Below are positions 20,957 to 32,283 of a DNA stretch of 64,000 nucleotides, piece by piece (within the stretch, counting starts at the first letter, position 1; each line of letters opens with the position of its first letter). The notes below the pieces were generated by a model, which made no database searches, was not told where the DNA came from, and was given only the letters and a program-made list of their open reading frames with translations. The position numbers and the translations under genes are program-made. This DNA is from Hypericum androsaemum. Lineage: Eukaryota; Streptophyta; Magnoliopsida; Malpighiales; Hypericaceae. The DNA lies in NCBI GenBank assembly GCA_963995505.1, contig OZ023182.1, forward strand, positions 7,928,707 to 7,992,706, read 5' to 3'.

Positions 20957-22927
20957 ATGGCGCCGAGCACTATCCGGAAGGCGATAGGGACGGTGAAGGA
21001 CCAGACTAGCATCGGGATCGCCAAGGTGGCGAGCAACATGGCGCCGGATCTGGAGGTGGCGATCGTCAAGGCGACCAGCCACGACGACGAGCCGGCCAGC
21101 GAGAGGCACGTGCGCGAGATCCTCAACCTGACCTCCCTCTCACGTGGCTACGTCCACGCCTGCGTCGCCGCCGTCTCCAAGCGCCTAGGGAAGACGCGCG
21201 ACTGGATCGTCGCTCTCAAGGCGCTCGCCCTCGTCCATCGCCTCCTCGCCGACGGCGACCCGCTCTTCCAGGAGGAGATCCTCTACGCCACCCGCCGCGG
21301 CGCCAGGCTCCTTAACATGTCCGATTTCCGCGACGAGGCCCACTCCAGCTCCTGGGACCACTCCGCCTTCGTCCGCACCTACGCCATGTACCTGGACCAG
21401 CGCCTCGATCTGATCCTCTTCGATCGGAAGGCGGGAGGCGCTGTCTCCGCCGGCGCCGGAGGGAGCTCGCACGGCGGGGATTACGCCGGCGGGAGGGGGG
21501 ATTTCCGGTCTCCTCCTCCCCGGACTTACGAGTACAACGACTACGGGGACTACAGGCGGGAGAGCGACGGGAGCGCTGGCGGTTACGGGGGGCCACGTAG
21601 GACTAGGTCTTACGGGGACATGAGCGAGGCGGGCGGCGGGCGGGAGGAGAGAGCCATTGTTGCTGTGACGGTTACGCCGCTGCGGGACATGAAGCCGGAG
21701 AGGATATTCGGGAAGATGAGCCACTTGCAGAGGCTGCTGGACCGGTTCTTGTCGTGCCGGCCGACTGGCCTGGCCAAGACTAGCAGGTTGGTTATGGTCG
21801 CTCTTTATCCGGTTGTGAAAGAGAGTTTCCAGTTGTATGCGGATGTCTGCGAGGTTTTAGCTGTGTTGCTAGATAAGTTCTTCGATATGGAGTATCCGGA
21901 TTGCGTTAAGGCGTTTGATGCGTATACAAGCGCTGCAAAGCAGATTGATGAGCTGATCCAGTTCTATAATTGGTGTAAGGATACCGGGGTCGCGAGGTCG
22001 GGTGAGTACCCTGAGGTGCAGAGGATTACTGGCAAGCTTTTGGAGACTCTGGAGGAGTTTTTGAGGGATAGGGCTAAGAGGGGGAAGAGTCCCGAGAGGA
22101 AGGTTGAGGAGAAGGTCGAGGCGGTCGAGGAGGAGCCTGTCCCTGATATGAATGAGATCAAGGCGCTGCCTGCACCGGAGAGTTATGCTCCTCCGCCACC
22201 TCCTGAGCCGGAGACCAAGCCCCAGCAGTCGCAGGTTACTGAGGATTTGGTTAATTTGAGGGAGGATGCTGTGTCTGCCGATGATCAAGGCAACCGGTTT
22301 GCTTTGGCTTTGTTTAATGGTCCTGCTGGTGGGAATGGTTCATGGGAGGCCTTCTCATCGGATGGAAAGCCACAGGTTACTTCCGCTTGGCAGAATCCGG
22401 CAGCTGAACAAGGGAAGGCAGATTGGGAGTTGGCGTTGGTTGAGACTGCCAGTAACTTGGCCAAGCAGCAGGCAGATTTGGCTGGAGGGTTTGATTCGTT
22501 GTTGTTGAACGGGATGTATGATCAAGGGGTGGTGAGGCAGCACGTTAGCACTTCACAGTTGAGCGGAGGGAGTGCCAGCAGCGTGGCATTACCTGGGCCG
22601 GGGAAGAGCGCCACACCAGTTTTGGCACTCCCAGCTCCAGATGGGACAGTCCAGACTTTCAACCAGGATCCATTTGCTGCTTCCTTGACCGTCCCGCCTC
22701 CGTCGTACGTGCAGATGGCTGATATGGAGAAGAAGCAGCATTTGCTTGTGCAGGAACAGGTGGTGTGGCAGCAGTATGCCAAGGAGGGGATGCAAGGCCA
22801 AGCTAGTTTGGCCAAGGTCAATGGTGTGGGATACTATACGACAGGTCCCCCGGCTATGATGCCTTACGGGATGCCACCGGTCAATGGTATGGGGGCCCCT
22901 GCCGGGTACTACAATGCTCCTTACTGA
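20957..22927 (+). CDS. ANTH-domain clathrin assembly protein, ECA4/PICALM4 type
   Basis: The intact intronless gene encodes 656 residues and matches Arabidopsis putative clathrin assembly proteins of the At2g25430/At4g32285 type. The ANTH domain begins at about residue 20. KATSH (38-42) is the phosphoinositide-binding motif, followed by helices such as RDWIVALKALALVHRLL and a second ANTH half at about 235-365. The C-terminal third is Pro/Gln-rich and disordered, with DPFAASL fitting DPF-type adaptor or clathrin contacts. Such proteins recruit clathrin to plasma-membrane or trans-Golgi lipids. The start ATG lies in a good context (GCGATGG). Third positions of the first 700 bp are far more GC-rich than the rest. 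Long antisense frames here are shadows. Confidence 0.95.
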   Translation: MAPSTIRKAIGTVKDQTSIGIAKVASNMAPDLEVAIVKATSHDDEPASERHVREILNLTSLSRGYVHACVAAVSKRLGKTRDWIVALKALALVHRLLADGDPLFQEEILYATRRGARLLNMSDFRDEAHSSSWDHSAFVRTYAMYLDQRLDLILFDRKAGGAVSAGAGGSSHGGDYAGGRGDFRSPPPRTYEYNDYGDYRRESDGSAGGYGGPRRTRSYGDMSEAGGGREERAIVAVTVTPLRDMKPERIFGKMSHLQRLLDRFLSCRPTGLAKTSRLVMVALYPVVKESFQLYADVCEVLAVLLDKFFDMEYPDCVKAFDAYTSAAKQIDELIQFYNWCKDTGVARSGEYPEVQRITGKLLETLEEFLRDRAKRGKSPERKVEEKVEAVEEEPVPDMNEIKALPAPESYAPPPPPEPETKPQQSQVTEDLVNLREDAVSADDQGNRFALALFNGPAGGNGSWEAFSSDGKPQVTSAWQNPAAEQGKADWELALVETASNLAKQQADLAGGFDSLLLNGMYDQGVVRQHVSTSQLSGGSASSVALPGPGKSATPVLALPAPDGTVQTFNQDPFAASLTVPPPSYVQMADMEKKQHLLVQEQVVWQQYAKEGMQGQASLAKVNGVGYYTTGPPAMMPYGMPPVNGMGAPAGYYNAPY

Positions 22928-24434
22928 TTCTTTTAATCTCCCACATACCTATATATAGTCATTGACTTCTCATTGTTTATGTATGTGTTTCTATCTGTAG
23001 CTTTTTTTTTCTTTTTTTTTTCAAATGATATCATGTTATTCCTGCACAAGATGGGAGGGGAGGGAGAGGGAGGGAGAGAGAGAGAGTTGGCAAGGGAGGC
23101 CGAGTAAGGGAGAGTAATGGCTGTGAGGATTTTGATGGTTGGGACTTCTGCTGCAATTTGTTATGTCTCTTTGTGCTATATGACAACTGCTGAGTTTGTG
23201 ATCTTGTATGTTCCTTGTTTAAATTTCTTGTGCTTTGATAGTGCAATTGAACACCTCTGAGTGAACATCGAACTCGTTATCTGGGATGCAAAAGAGATGG
23301 AGCACATGCATATATTGCGGAATATGAATCCATTTTTAACAGTAGAGTACGTGTATGGGTCCATTTTTAGCGGTAGTGGCTTCGTTTTTCCCGAGCACTG
23401 GACAGCCAATATAAACCAAGTGCCCTAAATGACCATTGTTTTCTTTTTTTCCCGGAGAAGCAGCATCGTTATATTGTTCGTGGACTGTTTTATTTGTCCT
23501 ACTCTGCCAACGCTGACTCTTCTATCGATGTTTACAATAATGCTTGGAGTTGTCCGAATCGATTGATGACGAGATTCAAGTCAAATCGATTTCCCCCAGA
23601 AGAAGAAGAGTGCTAATCCAGACAAGAAGCGCAGATCTCAGGGGCTACTCATTTATTTAGACTCGTCTCCATTTGGTTGCATATAGGTAACTGTGACTAA
23701 CGTCAGATATTTACGGAAAATTTGACTTTTTTTACCGATATGACTTTTTTTTGAGTAGTTTTTTACCGATATGACTTGAAGCATCAAATGAGTTGAATAT
23801 TATTTACTTCCCATTTTCAAAGGCCACACAATTGCCTGCAGAAACCAGTTGTATGTGCCCTCTTTATTTACGAAAGTATGGGATTGGTGGAATTTGGCTC
23901 CAATGGGGACCAAGTCCGCTGGATTTTTTTTTTTTCTTTTTTGAGAAAAGTCCGCGGATTCTACGAGAGACATAATTAAACGGCTTATGCAACGGTAGCG
24001 TTTCGATTGGCATTGTTAGTATCAATGAACTACTAATGCATCAAAATCAATAACGCCCTTTTCGTTCTTGAGCTTTACAAAGCAACATTTATAAGGCATC
24101 TAATTAGTTATCTTTTTTTTTCCAAAGTGTAAATTTTATTTATATTAAGTCGGACGGAAAATTCTTACTCTCGTAACTGTCAATCTCTTCAAAACCTATT
24201 GAGAAAAAGAGTACTGACGATATCATAGCAGGGACAAAGTTCTTATCTGACTCCTAATTATGGCTAATTAGTTATCAGCTTCTTTTCTATTGGAGCTATA
24301 GTTTTAGGGTGTTCTTGGTGCATGTAACATGACAGATTAGAACGACATTTTTTGTCCAAAGCCCGTGACATGAAAATAAGCATGCAAAAATTAAAAAAAT
24401 TATTTGACTTTTTAATGCTAAATATAATTAATAA
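22928..24434. other. 3' UTR and intergenic stretch
   Basis: The first 400 bases probably hold the 3' UTR of the clathrin adaptor gene, with T-rich tracts and a GA-rich run near 23055-23085. Beyond that I see no coding frame or RNA gene. Confidence 0.55.
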
Positions 24435-25017
24435 TAAAACTATTTTAAAAAAACTCTAATCAGACCACACGGCAGATCGACAAGACTGGTCGAACCGACG
24501 GAAATTCGAGGAGTAGACCACGTAGAAAAACAGAACAAATGACTACTGTAACCCAAAACGTACAAAACCCAAATACTTGAAAGCGACCAACAGGCCTAAA
24601 GCCCAAACACTCCGTAACCAAAAAATTTATATGGTCCCAACGGTCATCTAATTTTGTTCTCGCGGGTGGAAGGAGTGTTAACTTGAGTTGAAAGCTAATA
24701 ATCAAATTTTGACACAAAACGGTTATTACGGTGATCTAACAGAACTCCTCCAAGTAGGATTTGTTTCCCGAAAAGGATTCCCCTCATAGTTTCCTATTCA
24801 AAAAATTAAATTAAATTAATTGTTGTAAGAGAACTCCGTACTAGGTTTCTAATTATAAGACGAACAGGAAATAGAAATAGTGTCCTATTCAGATTAGTAC
24901 CATCTTCCAACTATATAATACGCACACATACGCACGGGTGCCCATCAAACAAACAAACAAAACCTACCTCAATTCTCTCTCTCTCTCTCTCTATTGTGAT
25001 TAATTAATTACTTGACA
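24435..25017 (+). promoter_or_regulatory. Upstream region of B3 paralogue B
   Basis: Read on the minus strand, 24520-24910 matches 18170-18720 and the orphan copy at 7000-7330. Only one copy of the 205-bp unit is present here. A CT run (24975-24992) and the segment TTAATTAATTACTTGACA precede the ATG, as in paralogue A. It likely contains the promoter. Confidence 0.6.
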
Positions 25018-25839
25018 ATGGAGGGTGGCTGCCGTACGCCGACCGAGTTGAAGAGGATTGACGATGGCGGAAACTTCGATCGCCTCCGGAGAGAAGCCGA
25101 GGAGCTATCCAATGGCGACGATGCACTCTGCAAGCGGATCCTCTCGGAGAGGCTTGTGGTTGAATTCCTGAAGCGCATGAACGCCTTGAGAGTGTCGTCA
25201 AGGGAGGATCCGATCACGCTTCCGTTATGCAGGAAACTCAGAACTCCACGACCCCGTCGAAGTGCCAGTTTCTTTATTCGATTCGAACCCGAATCGAAAA
25301 AAGAGAGGAAGAAGGTGATTAAGTACTCGGCGGAGGAGGAGGAGGAGCTGAAGCAGCTGGGTCTTGGCATTTCCCTACCGGATAAGGTTATGGATTTGTT
25401 GCCGAGGCTGGGAGGTTCGACCCCCCCGGTGCGTTTTATAATCAAGCACATGTTCCATACCGATCTCACGACCCACCACGGCCGGTTCAACCTCCCGGAG
25501 ACGAAGTTCGTGTCGCCCAAAGAGATCCTGACCGAGGAAGAGTGGGAGGCGCTGGAGTACGGGACGATAGACGTGAGGCTGGTGGGGCCCATGTGCACGG
25601 AGCCAACCAGCATGATCCTCAAGAGGTGGAAGAGGGATAACGGCTTCATCCACATCTTGACGTCCGGGTGGGCCAAGTTCCTGACCAAGTACGAGACGAA
25701 GCACAAGGGCGTGCTCAGGGAGGGAGACGGCGTCCAGGTCTGGGCCTCCCGCTGCAACGGTGGAGGCCTCTTGCTTGCTCTCCAAGTCATCCACCGTGCC
25801 CCCGCCGCCCGCGACGTCGCCGACGACGACCACGAGTAG
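25018..25839 (+). CDS. B3-domain protein (DUF313-like), paralogue B
   Basis: The intronless gene encodes 273 residues from the ATG at 25018. The N-terminus (MEGGCRTPTELKRIDDGG) is nearly identical to paralogue A. The central linker is about 45 residues shorter: PRTPRPR leads almost directly into SFFSRF-like sequence. The B3-like region keeps HTDLTTHHGRFNLP, MILKRWKR, LTSGWAKFL and EGDGVQVWAS. It is an inverted duplicate of paralogue A, transcribed away from it, with the tRNA and the clathrin adaptor gene between them. The open frame suggests it is intact. DNA-binding specificity is unknown. Confidence 0.85.
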   Translation: MEGGCRTPTELKRIDDGGNFDRLRREAEELSNGDDALCKRILSERLVVEFLKRMNALRVSSREDPITLPLCRKLRTPRPRRSASFFIRFEPESKKERKKVIKYSAEEEEELKQLGLGISLPDKVMDLLPRLGGSTPPVRFIIKHMFHTDLTTHHGRFNLPETKFVSPKEILTEEEWEALEYGTIDVRLVGPMCTEPTSMILKRWKRDNGFIHILTSGWAKFLTKYETKHKGVLREGDGVQVWASRCNGGGLLLALQVIHRAPAARDVADDDHE

Positions 25840-26503
25840 ATGCTGCCATGCTTATTGACCGTAGTCTGCGGTTTGAGGAAGTTGTGTTTTTATTTGGTGA
25901 AATTCTAATCAGCAGCGGATTGGTGTTTTAGTTTGGTCGGTATTTGGTCTCATTTATTTAGGGTTTCTGCTTAACCGTTAGGCTTTAACCATTAGTCTTT
26001 ATTTTTTTTTAGGGATTTGTGTTTTCGTCCATTTTTAAAAGGCAGAGATTTTATTATGTATAAGTTTGACCAAACGAATTGGTTAACACTTTTCTTGAGT
26101 ATTCATACAACATAGAACTGTTGACGAGTGTTTTCATTCTTTAGATTCTCTAATTCATGTACTTTCTGATTAATTAGACAAAAATTTTCGTTAGGTTCCG
26201 CAATTTTTGAACCACATTTTAAAATTTTTTTTGAGGAAAAAAAAACATGGAAGCTACAAATTTGAGGTCATGCATTTGATATATATATATATATATATAT
26301 ATATAACTGCATTAACACCACGTAATATCTTGATAATCACTCAATTGACTAACCCACCAAATTACACTGCATAGAAGCTACAAATTCACTTGGGTTTCAA
26401 AAGGGCACGTCCTTATTTTTGGAGAACTACTACAATTACACATTGGCTATCTACAATGTTACATGAGATTTAAATTTAGAAATTCCCTATTTTTTTTCCT
26501 TGG
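25840..26503. other. Intergenic stretch between convergent genes
   Basis: No coding sequence is visible. A search by eye for kinase motifs that could extend the LRR-malectin gene found none. A (TA)n run lies at about 26279-26304. Confidence 0.7.
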
Positions 26504-29500
26504 CTATTTATTGGGCAAGTCGGTGACTTGCACGTGTGGGGATGACTTCTTCTTAGCCCACAAGAAGTAAAACACAGAACACAGAATCACAATTCCACCT
26601 GCGGATCCCACTATTATCCCGACAAGCCTTCCAACCCGCTTCTTGTCCCCCTTGGAAGAGCCGCTCCCATCCGAGGCTACATAGACATCGAACACGTAAA
26701 TTAGCAACCAGTTTTAGCATAATTCGTGTTAAAACTGGGCCAAGATTTGTACGTGGTTGACTTTGTCTAGCGTGCTGCGAAAATAGGTTGTTTGAGAATT
26801 TTTCATGTCCGACCCAATATCTTAATGCGAAATTGATTAGAGATGGAACCTGGGGAGACATGGATGGCTGACACGAGAGGTCCGTATGTGCTCTGGAATG
26901 GGATGCAGCAAGTGCCTTTTCCTGCCCAGAAGAAGTTTATGTCCATAATTGTGTTTGTCACATTTGCCTGGAATGTCCTAACCAGGGCCGCCTTTGATCC
27001 ACCTGCCTCACTTTGGATGTTGAAGTCCCTCAGTACTCTTTCACCCTGCATGGCCAAAAACATCAAATTAATTTGCAGTATTTCTCGGTTCGGCCGTTGA
27101 GAATTCCACATTGATTGATTGTGTCGTGTTGTCGGGCGCTATTTAGAAGTAATCACCTGAATGTAGACATCAAATAAGCGTCTGCCGAGGCTTTTCCAAG
27201 ACGACGACTCTTCCAATTCTATCTCTGCAAAATGTAGCTCCACATTGTACCTTCCATTCTTCAAGCCAAGACCATAGTACCTCAGCGAGCTCGGCGAGAC
27301 CCTCGCCGTCTTGTACAGCTCGGAGTCCATTGTATTTGTGATCTGAGACCCCGTCTGCGCTATAGATGGCGATCCATTCGGGTTGGAAATGAAGTACCCC
27401 ACGTTGCTTACCGCCCATAGATCGTTTGAGCTCGTGTAAACTGAGGCTGCTTCGAGTGTCTTGTAGTCATCATTGTATTGGATGCCAGAGGCAGAGGTTA
27501 GCCCGGTTCCCCCACATTTGACAGAGAATGAAGCTGCATTGGATTGAAATAGTTTGTGCAGTACTTAACAAGAAAGATAAGTACAACGGGCCACGGGATC
27601 AACCCGCTCTGATACCATACTAAAATCTCCATATCCAACCAAAACCTTAAAGCAATGGGTTAGTTCGAATTAAATGCTTTACTCACTGGATGGAACTTTG
27701 TTGTTGCTGCACTTGGTATCAGATTCTAGGCACTGTAACAACCCAGAAGCCGTCCTGTCATTTTCCGGAAAATGTTTTCCAGGAAAACGAAGAGATAGAT
27801 TAAGAATATTATCTCCATATGGATGTTAAAATATTCAAGACAAGTAGAAAGAAACAAGACAAATTAATTGGCCGGCAAGGTCCTAGTCCAAGTATCAGGA
27901 AAGGAACAGATCTCACCTTCCCTCTAGGCTATTTCCATTGATTCTGGTTCCAACAACATTCCTGAAAAGACCAAACAGATCAATTTTCCAGCTATGCTGC
28001 TATCTTGTGGAATATACTAATTGGAATCTCTCTCTCTCTCTCTCTTCTCTTCTCTCTTAAGTGCAGAAGAGGGGAAAAGGAAAGGGAAAGGCCACTTACA
28101 GTGACAATCCAGATTTTGCAAAATCTTGTGGCAAGTTGCCAGAAAGTGGATTGAATGAGACATCCCTGCCAGCAAGTAATCAATCAGAATTGTTCTCTTC
28201 TGAAAGTCTAGAATTATGGAGATTCGGTTGATCCCGTGGCCCGTTGTTGCTCGGACGACCCCCTCGTCATGGTAGCAAACATTGGCCCCACGGGCTTCCT
28301 CATGGTAGCAAAAATCTAAAGAGAATTAGTTGAGAAGGGGAAACTCACATAGCTATAAGCTCTGAACCTATGATGTTTTCAGGAAGCTGCCCACTCAGGT
28401 TGTTATTTCCAAGAAACCTGACGTATGAAATGGACATTTTCCGGGTCGCGTTTAGTTCCTGAAGAAGTCGAAGATTCTGGTTCCCATGGTGTTGTTTCTT
28501 GTAGCATTAGCATTTTAAGACTTACAGATAGTTCAATGAAGACAAATTCTGAAAGGAGGCCGGAACCTGACCGGATAACTTGTTGAAGCTCAACTCCCTG
28601 CATAATCAATGCGAGATTCTCGACAGTCAGGGAGACCGATGAATGTTCTTCAACATAGAAATGCAGCGTATGCTCGAATGGATGTCCACCTAACAGTGTC
28701 ATCTCAAAGTAACTTACAGGTGTAGCAAATTGGAAAACGCGCCGAGCCGTTCTGGAATCTGTCCTGATATCAGAGAGTTTCTCAGGATCCTGAAAGCAAA
28801 ATTGGATAGATTAATAGGAAAGAAAGTCAAACTTGTGGAGGGAAGAGATTCACAAGGCAAGAAGTCCTCACAATGTAGCTAAACTCGTTTGGTTTTGCAA
28901 GAATCCGAGGGAAGAATCTTCACCACCGAGATCACCAATTCTCCTGCAGAATTCCCACCTTTAATTGCGGTGTTTCGTTGCCCTAGCAATTGTAAGATCA
29001 AGGACTTACAGGTCTTCTAGTTTGTTCAAAGCACTAAAACTGCTTGGTATTGGACCTTGAAGTCCAGTCCCTTGAAGTCTCCTGTGGTTGACAATAATTT
29101 TGAGAGCAGTTTATGAGCTGATCGGACATGAGAGCAGCATTCGATAAGCTCGAGAAATAATATCATTCTTACAAGACTCTGAGATCCTTGAAGGTCCCGA
29201 GATAACTTGGGATTGTTCCAGTGAAGGCATTGTCAGAGGCCCAGCTGATATGGACAAGAACAGTTTTGAACGTAAGACGAGTTTCGATCCGATGGTCTAA
29301 TTTCCTAAACCATTGAACAGATACGTACATAGTCTGTAGGGATGTCAGGTTTGAAAATTCTTGTGGGATTGCTCCACTCACTCCACTGCTGTCAATGTAC
29401 CTGAAAAGATAGGAAGAAAGTTATTTAATACACTGAATTACGCAACAATTTTGCAGAGAGAACAGTGGCTTTCTAATTGGTACTTACAGTTGTTGTAAGG

Positions 29501-30509
29501 AGACCAGGTTTCCAATGGATGTAGGTAATGGTCCTGAGAACTTGTTCGAGCTAAAACTTCTGTTCACACGAAATGGAAGTTCGGGAAATCGTTAGTAGCT
29601 CCAACGCGGATCGGATGTAATCTCATTGAAGTATAAGAACATAAGATACCAGTTTCAGAAGTTGCAAACAACACTTACAGAGAAATCATTTTGGTTAGAT
29701 TCCCAAGCTCTGAAGGGACTGGACCTGTGAAGTTGTTGATTCCCAAGCTTCTGCTCAATTATAAAACACAAGAAGGGGTCAATCTTACAGAAACCAAACA
29801 GATGCATTAAGACCATGAGAATTGGCAGGAATTAGGCAAATTACAGATACTGCATATTCGACAGCTTTCCGATTGCGGCCGGTATGGTCCCTCTCAACAC
29901 GTTCTGTCCCAGATTCCTGAGAAACAACCAGAAAAGATCTGAATCGGTGAACGAAGACCGAAGCAACGAATCAGTTCGAGGAACATTTATGTAGCCTTAC
30001 AAGTCCATTAGCTTAGTCAGCTGAAACAGTTCACTTGGAAGCTCACCAGATATATCCAGAGCATAAATCTTCCTGTATATCATTACCAAACGACATAAGA
30101 TCACTTCAGAGTCAACTGATAGAACGATCACATCGACTACGAAGACCGAGATCAGGAGAGAGTGATTGGATACTGACAAGTGAGTGATGTGGCAGATGGT
30201 TGCAGTGCAGTCACAAGCAACTCGAGGATTGGCATTTTGATCAGACCAAATCGAATTCTGGACACACGGGTCGGTGCTAACATTCAGTTTGCTCCTCAGG
30301 CTCCAATGGTCTATGATCTTGTTGAGAGCATTCACTAAACAAAAAAAACCATAACAAGCAAGTTAGAAAGTAGGAAGAAAAGTAGTTGCACAAACCCGAT
30401 AAGAAGCCGCGGAATGGCGAATTAGACCTTCGTTCGAATCGGTGGCTGGTTGTGCAGATGCAGCAGGAAGCAACAAAACAGCAAACAGCAGGAAGCTTAG
30501 GAACTCCAT
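26504..30509 (-). CDS. LRR-malectin receptor, LRR-VIII-2 type, without kinase domain
   Basis: Eighteen exons on the minus strand join at GT-AG borders into one open frame of 626 residues: 30428-30509, 30178-30334, 30001-30072, 29845-29916, 29679-29750, 29488-29559, 29329-29400, 29173-29244, 29010-29081, 28718-28789, 28526-28597, 28349-28417, 28100-28165, 27917-27961, 27687-27754, 27157-27533, 26850-27045, 26504-26676. Residues 1-19 are a signal peptide. Nine 72-bp exons each encode one LRR. A malectin domain spans about 379-570 (SLRYYGLGLKNGRY, FWAGKGTCCIP). One membrane helix lies at 587-609. The family (At1g56130/At1g56140 type) normally continues with a Ser/Thr kinase, but here a TAG follows a 17-residue tail. 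It would sit in the plasma membrane as a receptor-like protein. Every visible border and phase is intact, which argues against a random pseudogene. Confidence 0.88.
28026..28060. repeat. CT microsatellite in an intron of the LRR-malectin gene
   Basis: A CT/TCTCTT run lies between exons 13 and 14, counted from the start codon, and does not touch a splice site. Confidence 0.85.
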
Positions 30510-31672
30510 TAATGTGAAGTGGGGGAGTTTGGAAGGAGAGGACCGGCTATAACAACCAACAAGAGACTAGCGATTAGATATGCAATATAAATATCAGATG
30601 ATTCCTTGTTTTAAAGATGGAAATTCTACAAGAAACGACAATTGAATGGAGCCAACGTTGGATGGTCGAATCTACATATTTAAATAGCAAGCTATCAGAA
30701 CTATAACCAACCTAGTTGATTAAAGTTTTGAATTAGAAAGTAAAAAAAGTCGATTAAGAGAACCGTCTTAGAAATGGGACATGCCTTAGTGCTAAAAGGT
30801 AGGATGATAATTAAATATTATAAACCAGGGAAATGGTTCAGACTCTTAAATCTTCACAAAATAAGCAACACATGGATAACATAACGTTTTAAACACCAAC
30901 CTAAAAAAAAATAAACACAACTTTTCTGAACTTCTGATATTTGGTGTCGAGCATTGTTGTACCATATTTAGTATATATGTGTGTGTGAAGGTGGATCCTC
31001 AGGTCAAGAAACTATTTGGCAGCCAGGCCAGTCCTTTTACATACATGTCATGCATAATTAACAAAAAAAATTAGGAGACAGTTAGTGGCATTACAATACT
31101 AATGTTCAAAAGCAGTTTCAGTGGTCTATTAGGCAACCCGATTATGACTTTTCATGGCCATTACTCTTGTCCTGACTTGGTTATTACCCGTGAGGCCTTA
31201 GGTCTTCCTTGCTTTTATTTCTATTGGTGTTGACTGATTCCATTTTCCTAATTGGGCAAAGTAATCTTGGGTTCCTGATATTTAGTTAAATAGGCAAGTT
31301 AATCCATACAGTTTGAAATATTATTTACACATCTTTTTGTTTAAATTTTTTCTCAAATCCATAATAAATTTTTCTAGGCTCTTAAAAAAATTGTGCTCTC
31401 GGATCGGATCCCTGGACTAATGACCGAAAAGAAAACGAGTGAATGATGGTGAAATGGAACCTAACTCGTTGAAGGAGTCAGATTAATTAGTCAATAGTTT
31501 CTGGAAAAGGACAAGTATATATTTACAATTGCATTAAACATGTCAACCAGTGTTTCTCTATCAAATGAACTACTATAAAAAATGTTGGATAAGTAAACTA
31601 CTATAGAATTGCTCCTAAGGTGGAAACGCAGAAACGTAGCAGCCGGGAATTAATCATTGGGTCTCTCGTATC
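30510..31672. other. Upstream region of the LRR-malectin gene
   Basis: The region holds the presumed 5' UTR and promoter of the minus-strand receptor gene. No ORF or recognised repeat is present. CATATTTAAATAGC near 30675 contains a possible TATA element, but its use is unproven. Confidence 0.5.
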
Positions 31673-31677
31673 CCATT

Positions 31678-32269
31678 TGTTGGACCTTGTGCCCATCAGG
31701 CAATTATTATTGTGTCTGATTGGGCCCAGGCCCATTAGTTGGGTTGGATGGGCCGGTCAACCCGCGTTGCCGCCAAAGGTGGCGGCCCACGTGGCACGCT
31801 GACGTGGTGCCACGTGGCAAGGCTAGGAGATAGCTTTACCACGCGGCGCGCCACGTGGCGGACACGCGATCCAGAGTGCCACATGGCGGACACGCTGTTC
31901 CGAAGTGCCACGTGGCGGTCGTGCGACCCAGCAGTGCCACGTGGCGCATTCTGGTGTGCCGGATTTTCCTATAAAAGGGAAAATCTGGCTGGACCAATTT
32001 GATAGTTTGCCTATAACCACTCAATAAGAAAGGAAAAATTCTGGATTAGTTCCTGAATTTTGATCAGATTTTCTATAGAGGAAATCTCGTGAAAATTAAT
32101 TACGAATCCGTTAAAACGTGATCGTAATTCGACTAGCACGAAGACTTTGTGGACCCGAACCTGTGGACCTCTTGCTTCAACAAGTAAGTGATTTATTATT
32201 AACAAATTAGTTTGTTAATTAAACGGATTTAACACGTAATTACTCGTTAATTACGCGTCGAATCTTTCA
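31678..32269 (+). repeat. 5' LTR of Copia element 2
   Basis: The 592-bp repeat has TG...CA ends. The U3 part is GC-rich with repeated GCCACGTGGC units. TATAAAA lies at 31970-31976, a convincing core promoter for the element RNA. Confidence 0.93.
31788..31976 (+). promoter_or_regulatory. G-box cluster and TATA box in the 5' LTR
   Basis: Five CACGTG cores lie at 31788, 31811, 31852, 31909 and 31938, most within the palindrome GCCACGTGGC. A degenerate sixth (CACATGG) lies near 31880. TATAAAA follows at 31970. CACGTG is the G-box core bound by plant bZIP and bHLH factors, and with GCC/GGC flanks it resembles ABA- and light-response elements. The spacing of 23-57 bp suggests local duplication of a unit. 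Confidence 0.75.
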
Positions 32270-32271
32270 AT

Positions 32272-32283
32272 TGGTATCAGAGC
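32272..32283 (+). other. Primer-binding site of Copia element 2
   Basis: TGGTATCAGAGC lies two bases after the 5' LTR and is complementary to the 3' end of initiator tRNA-Met. Confidence 0.9.

Noticed and set aside
21185..21724. Open frame of 179 codons antisense to the clathrin adaptor gene
   Set aside because: It lies fully inside the well-supported adaptor coding region, and its Arg/Pro/Val-rich composition is what GC-rich sequence gives on the other strand.
21869..22288. 139-codon antisense frame over the second half of the adaptor gene
   Set aside because: Leu/Arg-rich low-complexity shadow with no domain.
25840..26503. Possible missing kinase exon of the LRR-malectin gene
   Set aside because: No Gly-rich loop, catalytic HRD or DFG motif is visible on the minus strand, and the region is AT-rich.
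31739..32002. Frames in both strands of the 5' LTR of Copia element 2
   Set aside because: They arise from the repeated GCCACGTGGC units and fall in promoter sequence.
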